Assembly (NCBI GenBank): GCA_027186245.1
Contig: CP114496.1
Coordinates: 1,123,501-1,187,500, forward strand
Reading direction: 5' to 3'
Length of the DNA stretch: 64,000 nt
Source of the DNA: Coriaria nepalensis
Taxonomy: Eukaryota > Streptophyta > Magnoliopsida > Cucurbitales > Coriariaceae
A program made the position numbers and the translations under genes. Positions 26,641 to 39,409 of the stretch are shown in pieces. The first letter of the stretch is position 1. Every line of letters starts with the position of its first letter. The notes beneath the pieces were generated by a model. The model was not told the DNA's origin and made no database searches. It saw only the letters and a list, made by a program, of their open reading frames with translations.

Positions 26641-29482
26641 ATTTAGACCCATGGTAGATGAAGAGGCACATGTACAAAACATGGAAAATCATTGATTTTC
26701 AAAAGAAATAGAGATTTTGGCCACAAGTAACGATGACAACATAGAATAGATATTGACCATCTCATGTTTTTATATTATACTTGAGTCAAGATCGATGATC
26801 ATGGTTTTAGTTCATATTATCTAACATTCAATATCAAGAAGGACAATAATTAAGAAAAATCTAAGAGGTCTGTCATGTAATCGTGCATCAGGGCATGCAT
26901 CAAAAAATCAAGGAGGTTTAATCACTTTCCAAGGGTCTTAGTCTCTTAGAGATGTAAGAAATATTTTTAAACAATTCATATAATGATCATGTAAGTTAAT
27001 TACATAGCAAATAACATCACGTGGATATCGTCACCCTACCCCTCTTTATAAGGGATTTACAAATAAACAAAAAGTTTTGAATCTTAGAAATTTATGTATT
27101 AGACTAAAACAATAATTGCCTTTCACAAATAATAGACCATTTTCCCAAACCCACGATGGTCATGTCTTAGCTACTACTACGTACCTGAAATTATTAGAGA
27201 AGGTAAACTCATTTGAGGATCAAACAACTAAGCTAGTTTAATCAAAGTTAATCACCTCCTTCATATGAACACATTATACACGCCTCGATTAGGTGAGCTA
27301 AAACAGCCTTATTATTAGCTAATGATATGTTTTAATTGTCGATCAATGGGCACATGGTTTTGTAGATTGATAGAGACAATTGAATTAATAAAGCAATTCC
27401 AATTCTTAATTAATAAACATTAGTGTACTAATCAAACCATTAGATATGCATCTAGGGCCGGAAGGGGACATTGTTGTCCCTTAATTTTCAAAAAAAAAAA
27501 ATTAATATTTTAACTTAAAAATATTAGGATTTTGTATATAAGTTCTTAAAATTTTAATTAAAAATATTTTTAAAATTTACTATTTATACCACGTAACTTT
27601 ATTTTTTTTCTAACTCCGCCCTTAAATATACCAAATAAGAGATTTTCTTGGAAGTACATAGAGTCATTGCATTTTCTAAGTCTAATTAATGGATAGTATA
27701 TACTCACCTAAAGAACTTATATGCAAACTTGTGAATATATGAATTCTCTGATATAAAGTTGATATCTTATAGGATTGATAGACTAATTTCAATATGAGTA
27801 GAAATTAAATGTGAATCCTAGAGATTTCCATTAAATATAGGGAGATCTATTATGGTTTTGTGATTCTCAAAATTACGGTGAATACAACTTGTAAATAACA
27901 CTTTGACCCTTTAATTATCATCATATTAGATTTTGCCCTCTTGAATTACTATATTTTAGAAATATTCTCCCTCAATTACTCTTAGTCTCAATTTCCCCCC
28001 TTTATGACATTTTTTTTTTTTTTGGTGTTACGTGAGGGTAATTTAGAGGTAATTTCTAAAATACTATACTTTAAAGAAGTGATACTTCTTATTAAAATTA
28101 TATGTATTAAACTTATAACAGTGATTCCAACCGAGTCAACTCCAATCAAAATCAAACCTAAAACAATTTTTATAATAAAAATATCACGTGATCAAAATAC
28201 TTTTCAAACTTACTCTTCAAATATTCCTTAAATGTAATATATAAAAAAAAAAAAAAACATGCATCAAATTTAAAAAAGAAAAACCTCCCTAAGTAATATT
28301 TGATGAGTTTAAGCCCTCGAGTCCACAATTCTTAAAATAATATTCATAATAAATCTTGTAACATTATAAATCATATCATTTTTTATAAATTTATACTATA
28401 TCATAAAAAAACGTATGAAAGAATTTCAATTACCAAAAAAAAAATACAATATTATATATATATATATATAATTAAAAAAAATTAAAAAAAAAAAGCTAAT
28501 GTGACATCCTTTCAAATAAGACAATAAAGATTGCATAGAAGCCACGTATTTAACATGAATTAATAATTATCGATAAAAATTAAAAAGCATATGGACACAT
28601 CAAATGGGATTTCAAATCCTATGAGAAGATTTTAGATAACATAAGCTTTCAAAAAGAAGCTGACTTTTACCTAAACGCATTCTTTTTTTTCTCCTTAGAT
28701 GTAGGGTTTCTGTCCAATCATTTCATGACACGTCACTGTATCCCTTTTACATCTTCATATTGTTACAAATGTAACATGGCCCACCTCATTTTCCACGTCA
28801 GTCAAACTAACCATGACTAAGGGTTAGTTGTCAACACTTGGGTTCATTAAACTAATCCAAAGCTTAGTTAAAAAAAGACCAGAAGGGGGTCAACCTGGAG
28901 CTGCCAGCTGGCCCTGAAATTTTTTTTTTTGGTGAGTTTTTGATCAGCTTGTGAAGCCACTGTCAATTTCCAATCTACTGTACTCTTACGTGGCAGATAT
29001 TATCCTTGACGATAGTACTAAATCGTGACTTACCCAATTTCCACTGTACTCTTACGTCGGATACCGAAAGTTACGGAACCGATCGAAATTCCTTCACTTA
29101 CCCAATTCGACGCGCGTGCTTTCACTTGGGTCATAATTTAAATTGAAAGAATAAAAATAAACTAATATTATATAATATATTTAATAAAATTAAACGATAA
29201 AAATTTATTTTTATTTTTATTTTTTAAAATTAAATTTTAATAATAAATGATATTAAATATTTACTTAAAAAGAAACATGTAAGAAAATAAAATAAATTAA
29301 AGTAGCAATCATCCACATTACTATTTAATTACTCATTATTTAAATAATATATAAATAATTACCATATTATCTTAATTTATATAAATTTTATCTTCCTACC
29401 TATCTTCTATCTAAAATGGTGTACCTCTTTCACATTAACATATCATCAACTATCAAGACACAAGTTCATCAATATTCTCAAA

Positions 29483-29541
<59 letters not shown>

Positions 29542-30419
29542 AATGTTTTTTTTAAAGAAGTACTATATAGAGTGTACTATAATTGTCTAATTGAATGTAT
29601 CGTTAAATTACATTTTAGAGTTAAATATTTTTCATCATTGACGTGCAATTTATTTTCAAGTGGGGATGGATGGATATATATGTTTAGGTTGACAATACAT
29701 ATGAAATACGTACGGAGATTTGGATGGCTAATGTTTTAATATTATTATTTCATTTTCTTTATTAAAGAAGAAGAAAAAGAATATTAGACTCTAAAACAAC
29801 AAAAGGGGGTGCGACTTTTTTTTTTTTAAATTTTTAATTTTTTTTTTTAATAAAAAATTTAGGCTTCTAATAATGATATTTTTTTTAACACTAATTATTC
29901 CAACCTCTAAATTTTATTACTTTAGATATTTATATTGGATTTTTTTTTTTTTTAATTTATAAAGAGAGTTGGTATATGGATTAGGTAGTTGTAAACTCTC
30001 ATGAATTTTTTACCATATATATGAAACATATTTTTTAGTCATTTCCTTAGATAAACCTTAAATTCTATAATATGTAATTCTAAGTTTTTATTTAAGTAAA
30101 TTTATACACTATGAAAATTATGACGGAGGTTGTATGTGCATAAATTCTAAATTCTTATAGGGTTGATACTAATTTTCTTAATAGCATCGGCAAAATGCTA
30201 ATAAGGATGAAAATAGATCAAAGCTAGTTTAATCTTAATTTCCCTCTCTTCTATTGTTAAGTATTTAATTATTAAATATTAAATAAAGAAATAAAATATT
30301 ATTAGGCATTAAAATATCTTCTCCAGTATTCCATCGCTTTACCATCTTTCGTATATGTGCACTTTACTTTTTCAAAAAAAAAAATAAAAATTGAATATGT
30401 GAATAAAAAATGCACTCCA
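26641..30419. other. Intergenic AT-rich DNA
   Basis: No gene is visible. Contents are (TA)n at 28453-28471, a short repeated phrase ACTGTACTCTTACGT at about 28977 and 29043, an (AAAT)n microsatellite (separate entry) and long A or T runs. Confidence 0.5.
29481..29543. repeat. (AAAT)n microsatellite
   Basis: About 15 uninterrupted AAAT units. Confidence 0.95.
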
Positions 30420-31765
30420 ATATTTAATGTACTCGACGCATCGACGTACTCAATGTCTTGACATCTGCTATATTAGCAATAAAACTATTTAGATGGGTTA
30501 ACTTTAATGACTTGAATCATAAAGGGAAAAATGACAATCGAAAAGGAAACACTTTGGTAAAAGTTACTCATTTAATCAAGTAAATTATAATAAGAAAAGA
30601 TTTGGAACTAGAATCCTAAAAATAAATGAGAAATGCATAGTAAAATAAGTTAACTAAATAGAAAAGCTTATGAAAAGTTAAGTTTTTATTAAACTAAGTT
30701 AAATTTTTGATTGGATAGGCAAACAATTGACCTAGTGTTCATGAAGTACTCAACCTTTCAGATAAAGCATAAATCCAGATAAGTAGAAACCTCACCTATA
30801 ATATGAAAATTGTTTTTTAAACTTGATGAGTTTTTTCTAATGATTACATAGTTGTTCACACTATTAATATAGTCATGAAATGATCGACAGTTATGAGTGT
30901 TATAATTGTTATAGTTATTGCTTACAGAAAGTCTTGAACAACATATGTACTCATGAGCATCATACAAAGTTTACCTCTTATTTCATGTTAAGAAATTAAG
31001 AGATATATGAAGATACAAATAAATGATATAGAATATTTTAGTATCGTATCTACCTCTCGAAGAAAGGCCGAGCCCCAATGAGAGGATTATGTAAAGTTAG
31101 GCTAATACATGCCGATGTATGCAAGGACTATGGGCAAGTTCGGATCAGGTCACTCCCCTGTCTTTCTATTGGTTGAGTGCTCAACTAGTATGTACACATG
31201 GTCCAATAAAAGAAAAAAGTAAGAAAGCGTAAGAAAGAGTAAGATAGAAGTATGTAATAACCCTTACGAAGAATATGAGTTTTAAGATTATTATATATTA
31301 CATGTTTCATACATCATATGCATTTATAATTGTTTTGTGAGTTATGTTTGGACTTGCTGAGCAAAAGCTCACATCTTACATTTCATGTTGTAGGCACTAA
31401 GGTAAGCAATCAGTCTAGTTATCCTGATAAGCTTAACGAGAGAGTACGATGATTGCAGAGGAGGTAGTGGTTCCACGACAATAGCTACGCTATAAACTTC
31501 CGTTTAATATTGTAAATAAGGATAGTTACAAATATTTTGATGCATTATAAAGACTCAACCAATGTCTTGAGAACATTTTTATAAATATTTTGAGATCTCA
31601 TATTCGACATGTGCACGTTTAATAGTAACACAATAAAATACTTTTCATATGATATATGTTGCTACTTTTCATATGAAAAAAGGTTTCTTTGAAACTAAGT
31701 CCGTAGTGGGAAAAAAAATTACTTTGATTTTAGTAACAGTCCAAACATCACAGGTCATTATAGTT
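30420..31765 (+). mobile_element. LTR-like dispersed repeat, copy 2
   Basis: Homologous to 14590-16834 but about 0.9 kb shorter; it has a single copy of the module that is doubled there and lacks the minisatellite expansion. It ends GGTCATTATA just before a primer-binding-site sequence, which marks this end as the 3' border of a 5' LTR. Confidence 0.7.
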
Positions 31766-31783
31766 GGTATTAGAGCCAAGTCA
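31766..31783 (+). other. Retrotransposon primer-binding site (initiator Met-tRNA type)
   Basis: TGGTATTAGAGCCAAGTC matches the usual plant primer-binding site TGGTATCAGAGC at 11 of 12 positions, and it lies where expected, right after the LTR-like block. Confidence 0.75.
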
Positions 31784-32224
31784 TGCTACTCTCTCTTCCC
31801 AATATCGCATCAACTACATAAGTAAGCATGTGTTTTATTTTTGTATTTATGTATTGACATGGTTAGTTATAGGATAATGGAAGATGAAAATAGGGATCCC
31901 CATCCGTGGGTATTTATATAGATCAATACTACCCTTATTTCGAGAGTCTGAGACTGGAGTAGCATCATTTAAGGATGCAGAGCCACATGTGTATCGTGGC
32001 ATATGAGGCACAAAAGGGTTAAAGTGTTAGTTATTTGAGTTGAGAACTATATTTTTAGGATCAAAGTATAGTAAAAAAAGATCTCGAGGAAGATCTGGAA
32101 GAAGACCCATACTTAAAGGCAATTAGAATTTCGGACTTATGGCCACCCAATCCGACCTAAGTTCTGAAGGACACAATAAAAGCAGAGTTAATGACACTAA
32201 TCTCTAATATGCAACAACCCCTTG
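31784..32224 (+). mobile_element. Leader and possible gag start of a gypsy-type element
   Basis: Sequence downstream of the primer-binding site. There is a start-like ATGGAAGATGAAAATAG at 31878, but the frame is soon broken and no gag domain can be read. Towards its right end it passes into a copia fragment, so it is truncated. Confidence 0.35.
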
Positions 32225-32446
32225 AAGCGCAAGATCTGGAAATCGTTTGAGAGGACGAAACATATTGACATAGACTGTTACATCGTTCGAGAGAAGATCC
32301 TAACGGGTATTCTTCAAACCGCTTTAGTACACACCACAAATCAGCTAACTGATTTTTTTGACTAAGGCATTGTCTAAAACAACATGTTTTTCTTTTGTCC
32401 AAGATGGGTGTTATAGACATTTTTCACCCTCCATCTTGAGAAGAGG
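32225..32446 (+). mobile_element. C-terminal end of a Ty1/copia pol (RNase H)
   Basis: The frame reads RTKHIDIDCYIVREKILTGI and then VHTTNQLTDFF, a textbook copia RNase H C-terminus, before a TAA. After a frameshift the terminal phrase FLLSKMGVIDIFHPPS appears, ended by TGA. A purine run (GAGAAGAGG) closes the segment at 32446. Confidence 0.85.
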
Positions 32447-32600
32447 TGTTAAAGTTAGAGTTAGTTAGTTTGTTAATGCTAACTAGTATCCTAATTAACA
32501 TAGTCTATATAAACATATTCATAACCTTTGGATTAATTAATGAGAAGAATTATTTTCCATTCATCACTCTCTCTCTCTCCTTATTGTGACATTAGAATTC
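32447..32600 (+). mobile_element. Probable 3' LTR (partial) of the copia element
   Basis: TGTTAAAGTTAGAG begins immediately after the purine tract, as a copia LTR should (TG start). It contains the pattern TAGTTAGTTTGTTAATG and a transcription-start-like TATATAAAC. The right border, which should end in CA, was not found. Confidence 0.5.
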
Positions 32601-33416
32601 TTTCCATATCGGTTAGGGAGAAGATTTCTAGTTGGTTTATAAGTCAAATATTTTAGGAAAAGAAACTATTAGACTCATCAATTTATCACAAGTGCAGTGA
32701 AGACAATAGCCTCATATTAAAAAAAAAGGCGATCAAAATAGTAGAATGTCTCTTTCGGATCACTCTATCAAGTTTCACTAAAAAATGATAACAAAAATAT
32801 TATTATCCAGCTACGTCGAAACCTGAAATATAGGTTAGAAACAATGATAATAAAGAGAAAAATGATTAATTGTATAATTAGATTTGAGATAATAAAACAA
32901 TAAAGTTACGATTGAAACTCTCTAAAAAATATTGTAATTCGAGCGGGAATTCTCACCCTGCTTTATGCTTTGTTGATTAATCTATGAACTAACCCCAAAA
33001 AAGATTAATTAGTTGTTACAATAATTGAGTAGCCAGGATTAGCATAGAGTGATTAGTGGTACTTAGCATTTTAATTACCACGGCCTTATCTTCTTGTGGT
33101 TAAAGGATTTATTCAACTATATATATTTTTTTGCCATTTTGGGAAACATTGTCAATATGTCTATGTTTTTAGTTCAACCTAAATACTACACAACACCATT
33201 TACTTAATTAGCTTCATCCAAAAGTGTCACTTATCTTTTCCCTTATTGCGCTTTTATCCTTTTCCCTTTTATGATGACATAAATGAGATTATAATATGTT
33301 TTTGAACATATTAAAACTCGAAGGAATAAGCATTAATCTCTTTAATTATTAGTTAATTATTTATGATTATATATGATAAATTAATGAATATATTTAGTAT
33401 ATTATAAACTAATCAA

Positions 33417-33455
<39 letters not shown>

Positions 33456-34435
33456 GATGTAATAACTGATATAATATATAGTATTAATATTTATAATTAT
33501 AATCGATTAATTTATAAAATATCAAATTTATTTAAAAATTATTTGCATATAAAAGTTAGTATATTACGTAAAATAAGATAAGAGTATAAATAGATATATA
33601 AAAAGAATTAATTAAAAAAGAACTTGGAGTGTAGATTCGTAGACATTATAATTTCATTTCATTTTCAAGTATTATTAATTTCTTACACATATTCTTCAAC
33701 TAAGAGTACACATCATATTATAATTACTATAGTTGTAGATATTACGAATGTTATAGCTAATGTGATTATGTCCAAAATATTTCATTACTTAATATTTTTG
33801 TTATTATTATTAGTTTTTTTTTTAAAGCTAATTTAAAGTAATAATTCTTTAATAAGCAATTATTATCTCAATTACTCTTATCCACGTGTCGAATAAAAAC
33901 ATCATTGTTAAATTTAAGCTATTCATTAACTTAAAAATTTTAAATTAAAATTTAAAAAATTTGTTTATTTTTTTATGTTTTATTTTATCTAAATTTTTTT
34001 TCTTTAATAAAATGAAGATATGTCCAAATACATCTTTTTTTTTTTAATGATTTTATATTTTTAAAATAATTTAATTATTAATTAATTAAAAATTGTTTAG
34101 AGGATAAAAATTGAACTAAGGCTAAAATAAAAGCACCACCTCACTAAGTTGCGTTACGTACCGCGTTTCTTGTTTCTCATTAGCATTTTCAGTATTTTTA
34201 GGCCGCTTATGTTCCTCACTCTGCCTTCCTCCCCTCCCTCTTTAACATCTCAACCTTTCATGGCTTTCCTTTAACCTTTGTTTCCTCCTTTTTTCTTAAC
34301 CTTTTCCTTTTCTTTCTCTTCTCATCAGTTTTGCTCTTCCTCACTATACTCTTTCTGGGTTTTTAGAAAACCCATAAACTTTTTTTTTTCTTTGTTCATG
34401 TTTAGAATCTAAGAAACTACTAGTTTGATCAAAAA
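32601..34435. other. Intergenic DNA and NAC promoter region
   Basis: AT-rich filler with a (TA)n run at 33420-33452. The last ~250 bases are pyrimidine-rich (34180-34400) and form the leader of the NAC gene. No other gene is seen. Confidence 0.5.
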
Positions 34436-35647
34436 ATGGAAAACATATCAGGAGATGTTAAAGAAGATGATCAAATGGAATTACCGCCCGGTTTTCGGTT
34501 TCATCCGACGGACGAAGAGCTTATTTCTCACTACTTGTACAAGAAGGTGATTGATGCAGGTTTCACCTGTGGAGCCATTGGAGAGGTGGATCTAAACAAG
34601 TCTGAGCCTTGGGATTTACCTTGTAAGCTAATCACCTACCTACCCTTTTATTCTTTCTTTCTTGTTTGTTTAATTATTGAGAGGAAAGTTGTATGATTTT
34701 ATGGCTTGTTTGGATGAAGGGAAAGCGAAAATGGGGGAGAAAGAGTGGTACTTCTTCTGTGTGAGGGACAGGAAATACCCAACTGGGCTGAGGACTAACA
34801 GAGCAACTGGAGCTGGTTATTGGAAAGCAACAGGGAAAGATAAAGAGATTGTTAGGGGCAAGTCCTTAGTTGGTATGAAGAAAACTCTGGTTTTCTACAC
34901 AGGAAGAGCTCCTAAGGGAGAGAAATCCAATTGGGTCATTCATGAATTTCGATTAGAGGGTAAACTTTCCCCTCATCACCTTCCCAAAACTGCAAAGGTA
35001 GAGAATTCCATTTTCCTTTCCTTCCTTTCCTTTCCTTTCTTTTCTTTTCTTTTCTTTTCTTATTAGTTTTATTTTTTGTACAGAATGAGTGGGCGATCTG
35101 CAGGGTGTTTCATAAGAGCTCAGGTGGGAGGAAATTTCATATTACTGAGTTGATCAAATTGGACCCATCTGCTAACTTACCGCCATTGACAGATTCCTCT
35201 CCAGCTCTGTTCAATGCTAAACCTCCTCCTCCTCCTAATAATGATTCATCAGCTTACGTGCCCTGCTTCTCCAATTCAATGGTGTTTGATAATAATCCTC
35301 TTAAACACCAATCAGAACTACTAATGGCTGATTCTTTCACAAATTTCCAAAGGATCCCAAATTCAAACTCTGTTCCTCCTCCTCCTCCTCCCCTGTTTTC
35401 AAACCTGCAGTTTCAACCCTCCTCTGCTTTAATGCAAGACCAATCAGTCTCGAAGAAGAAATTCAAAAGAGAGAGGGAGAAGATGATGATGATGATGATA
35501 TTGAACACTTCTTATGATCATAATAATCAAAATATGAACATGAATGAAATCTCTTCGTCTTTCAGATCACAACAGATTGATCAGCAGCTGGCCCCATCTA
35601 CTTCTTCAGCTGCTCCTTTAGATCTTGACAGCTTTTGGAATTACTGA
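34436..35647 (+). CDS. NAC transcription factor, miR164-targeted NAC100/ORE1-like clade
   Basis: Three exons, 34436-34622, 34720-34997 and 35084-35647, give about 342 residues. The split codon across intron 1 restores Trp in [12 protein letters not shown]. The NAC domain (residues ~16-165) shows all five subdomains: [68 protein letters not shown] and [10 protein letters not shown]. The C-terminal activation region is Pro/Asn/Ser-rich and holds YVPCFSN, the peptide encoded by the miR164 site (separate entry), which is typical of NAC079/NAC100/ORE1 and CUC1/2 relatives. Such factors act in the nucleus in organ-boundary formation or senescence. An ATG repeat gives five Met in a row near 35482. 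Intron 2 ends in a TTTTC/TTTCC tract. The exact orthologue is not decided. Confidence 0.95.
35253..35273 (+). promoter_or_regulatory. miR164 target site in the NAC coding sequence
   Basis: Eighteen consecutive bases (ACGTGCCCTGCTTCTCCA, 35256-35273) are fully complementary to miR164. The three mismatches (35253-35255) face the 3' end of the miRNA, where pairing matters least. In related NAC genes this site is cleaved by miR164-loaded AGO1. Confidence 0.9.
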
Positions 35648-36685
35648 ATATGGAGAAAATGTGCTTAAATGAAAAAAAAAAAAAAAACAAAAGTGAGATT
35701 TTATAGTTACTATAATTGTAGTGTTAAATTAGAAAATAAATAATAATATTTGTGATGTTGGGTGTAATCTCATGTGTATTAAGTTTTAAAATTTTTGGTG
35801 GAGTAAAATGATGATCAAATATTTACATAATTAATCACTATAGAACGTTCTATTGAGCTCCCATGAAGTTAGCATATGGATTATACTTAAAATCACATTC
35901 CCTACGTATTTATTAGTATTATTCTTACTTATTTGTGCTTATCTTAGTTTTTTAATCTTCTTCATTCTCTCATCTCTTTTCTTTACAACCCTCATACTGC
36001 ATGTAAGAAACAAGTAAGGGAATAAAATCAACAATATACAGAGGAGGATGCACGTGGGGGGCGTATGATTTCTATCGATCCACGGACTTTTTTTGCAAAT
36101 TTTTAAAATTTTAGTCAGATTTAGGTTTTTATATAAACTTTAGGGGTAAATTAAAATTTATAAAACTTCAGGGATTTTTTTTTTCTTTCAAAACTTGGGT
36201 GCTCAAATTTCATCCATCACTTCTTTTTCCCTCAAAAGGAAGAAAATACACTTCATTTTAACTTTGATTATTCCTCTCACTTATATTCCAAAATTTGAAA
36301 CACATGATGTAAGAACATCTTTTTATCATTTTAAGGAAAAAAAAAAAAAAACATGTACTTTGTTGAATTCTTGTATTATTTAAAGGTTTAAGGCTCATGA
36401 TCAAATACTCTACACTCTCAACCATGAAAAAGAATTTGATCCCCACACGATTTGAAACTTGAGCATCTTAATTTTATTTATTTTTTATTTTTTATTATTA
36501 TTATTTTTTTTATTTTTTATTTTTGCATTAATTTTGTCTTTTACGATTCGTAATTTCGCAATAACTATTTCCCACGTGAAATTATCAATAAGACATAACC
36601 TTATCTTATTAGGAGAGCCACTCAAACATATTTTGAGGTTTAAGGAGAAAATATAAAATAATATCTTTTAAACATATTCTATATG

Positions 36686-36731
<46 letters not shown>

Positions 36732-38109
36732 CATACGGGTTTTGAGGTTGAATTTTTGGCAAAGAAAAAAGTAGGTCGTTGTATTTAAAATATAATAAAA
36801 TGAACTTTAAATTATTTATTTTTATATTTAAAAATTTGGAAATATTAAAGTCTCGAAATATGTCTTAAAAAAAAAAAAAAGAGAGAAAAATGTAGAAAAC
36901 GTAAAAAGGGTATTATCGTCATTAAGAGATTCTATTTTACCTACCTGATGGAGTCCCACCAACCGAGTCTTTCAAAACAGAAGATTTGATTGGTTCATGT
37001 ATAGACTCATACGGACAATGAACTAAATATTCACGCTGCTAGTTAGGCCCCACCCACCGTTGGACACGTACGTATGAAGGACTCACTTCTCATTCCCTCC
37101 GACTTGAGATTCTGGTCGTTCTCTTGCGTCACTGAATGGTCATTGGAAATATGGAACACGACTTCTTTTCCGAGTGGTCCCCACCACCTCCTTGCCAGGT
37201 GGAGAAACCATGCATGGACATTTTAGATGCCTTCCATCTAATTTTCCCCCATGCCAATCTTATAAAAAAGAAGAATTTTTTGTAATTTCAATTCATCGTA
37301 TTAATTTTTTATTATTTATTATATTATTTATTATATTATTTATTATATATATATATATATACATAAAGTTTTTTATTAAAATTAATTTATGTTTAAAATT
37401 TTCACACTCATAAGAAACTAGAAAGAAGTTAAAATTCCTCTAATTTTTAAATATTTTGATTTGTGAATATAAAAAAATAAATAAATTATTTATCATTATT
37501 CATAATATTTTCTTTCCCTTTCCAAATTCTTATATATCTCTCTAAATATTTGAGGCAACTTAGTCATAGAAGAAATATTCCTACCATAACTCTTAAAAAG
37601 TTGTGTTTATCCATTTTGTAAGAAATATCTATCTATCTTGGAGATACTCTAAGATTTCCCTATTTCACTTGAATTAATGAAGGTAAAATTATTGGCATTT
37701 TAGTGGTATTGATATTTTTTAAAAATTTTATTTTAAAAATTATTGATTTTTATTTTTATGAAGTTAAGATTTTTTTTTTTATATAAATCAAATATCACTC
37801 GTATATGATAGATAATATAATGAATAAAAATAATATTTATAATTATAATAAACATAATTTATCATGTGACGGAAAAATATAGATCATAATTATATAAAAA
37901 TATCTCTATATATTGATCACTCTAAAAAAATAAATACAAACAAATGAATATAAAAATATTATATATATATAAATTTCAAAATAGTAAAGTTTTGATTTCA
38001 TAAGGGAAAATGAAAAGGATCCGTTGATAGGATAAGACACGATTGATTATAATATATAATCCATCTTCTCTCCACTAATTTTTTTTTTTTTTACCCTCTC
38101 TTTGAAATA
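35648..38109. other. Intergenic DNA
   Basis: 3' UTR of the NAC gene with an A run at 35671-35685. AT-rich DNA follows, with (TA)n at 36690-36728 and 37346-37360. No gene or element can be identified. Confidence 0.5.
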
Positions 38110-39048
38110 TTTATATTCAGCTTTGGTGCTAGATCGGGTGACAGTGTGTTGCTTACGGGAGGTCCATGAGATAAGATTCAAGCCAAGAGTGACTAAGTGA
38201 CTAAGTAACCAGTAGTGGATCGTCGGTCATCGACACATCGGTCGTCAGTAGGTCTTGGGAGTAGAGATGGCAATTCGGGCCGGCCTAGCCCTACCCGGCC
38301 CGACCCGTATTAGACTCGAGACCATTTAGGTCGGGCCGGGCTCGACCCCTTTTGATTTGGGGTGGGCTTGGGCAGGGGCGGGCCTCAAAAGTCTAGGCCC
38401 AGCCCAAGCCCAATTAAAAACGGGCTTTTTATTTATGGATAAAAACAGCTTTAGATAACATGATGGTACTGTTCATTGTGGGTACTGTTCATCACGGGTA
38501 CTATTCAATACGAGTAGCCCGTATACCCGCGGATTGAATTTGGCCCGTTTTAAAAATGGGTATATAATCCATGTCCGGCCCGCGCCCGTGTACGGGCGGG
38601 GCTGAACGGATTCAGACCGACCCGGCCCAAATTACCATCTCGACTTGGGAGTGGAGGTGTAGTTCAAAGAGAAGGTATTGGAGACAAAGTATTTCGGTAG
38701 TGGAGTTTGCAATTGTTCGATATTCAGCTTTGGTGCTAGATCAGGTGACGGGGTGTTGCTTATAGGAGGGGAGGTTCATGAGATAAGATTCAGCCCAAGA
38801 GTGACTAAGTAACCTGTAGTGGATCGTCGGTCATTGAGACATTTGGCCTAATCAGCATCAAAAAAGATATTGAGATCTATAGAAGAGTTGGGTAGTGTAT
38901 ATGAATACCGAGATGAGGAATTCCACGTAAGTAGCGTATAATGCGTTTGACGTCAGACTAATGATTGATGGTGGGTTAATGCATGAACCGACAAACTTTG
39001 TTGACTGCGAATGAAATATTTGGCCAAGTGAGAAGGGTGTATTGTGAA
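38110..39048 (-). mobile_element. Ty1/copia RT-RNase H remnant, partly duplicated
   Basis: On the minus strand, 39048-38690 reads QSVNKVCRFMHQPTINH* then RYLRGIPHLGIHIHYPTLL and, in another frame, SSIDLNIFFDAD then RRSTTGYLVTLGLNLIS. These are the RT thumb and RNase H start of copia pol. A second copy of the segment from the TCAGCTTTGGTGCTAGATC phrase to GTGGATCGTCGGTCAT lies at about 38118-38234 (the first at 38712-38831). Between them is AEYR-like RNase H sequence, NSTTEILCLQYLLFELHLHS, split by the MITE at 38262. Stops and shifts make it inactive. Confidence 0.85.
38262..38643. mobile_element. hAT-like MITE, 382 bp, with 8-bp target duplication
   Basis: The left end reads TAGAGATGGCAATTCGGGCC. 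The right end, read on the minus strand, is TCGAGATGGTAATTTGGGCC, which agrees at 17 of 20 positions. The element is flanked by identical 8-bp direct repeats CTTGGGAG at 38254-38261 and 38644-38651. Terminal inverted repeats with a GATGGCAA core and an 8-bp target duplication are characteristic of hAT transposons. It is GC-rich inside a copia RNase H remnant, contains no transposase and must have moved with help from an autonomous relative. Confidence 0.88.
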
Positions 39049-39360
39049 AGTATAATGATCGTTAAGTCAATCGGGTATCACCCGATAAGGTCAAATACTT
39101 ATAAGAATCAATCTTAAATTGTATAAGTTATCAACCATTAAGCATATAATAAGTTATCATAATGTTATAAAGTTCTAAATAACAATTACATGCATGATCA
39201 ATTGCTAAGCATACTTAATAGAATCCCAGTTCCTAGGCAATACACTTACAATCATGATACAGATTATATTCGGTGAGATTCAAGTGGCTATAAGCTTAAG
39301 ACCCAAACAATTTATAATCATAAGATTGTCATGATGAGATAATGATAATCTAAAAAGACT
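39049..39360 (-). mobile_element. LTR-like segment inserted in the copia remnant
   Basis: In inverted orientation this matches 26290-26620 (shared AACTGTTTGGGTCTTA and AATGGTTGATAAC phrases). It separates the copia RT sequence from the Pro/Ser-rich segment at 39.4-39.7 kb. Confidence 0.6.
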
Positions 39361-39409
39361 ATTACATGTGATATCTTCTTTTTAGGAAAAGTGATGTTCT
39401 CATAATAAT

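Noticed and set aside
29481..29543. Regularly spaced short repeats considered as a CRISPR-like array
   Set aside because: A simple AAAT microsatellite without spacers, in a plant genome.
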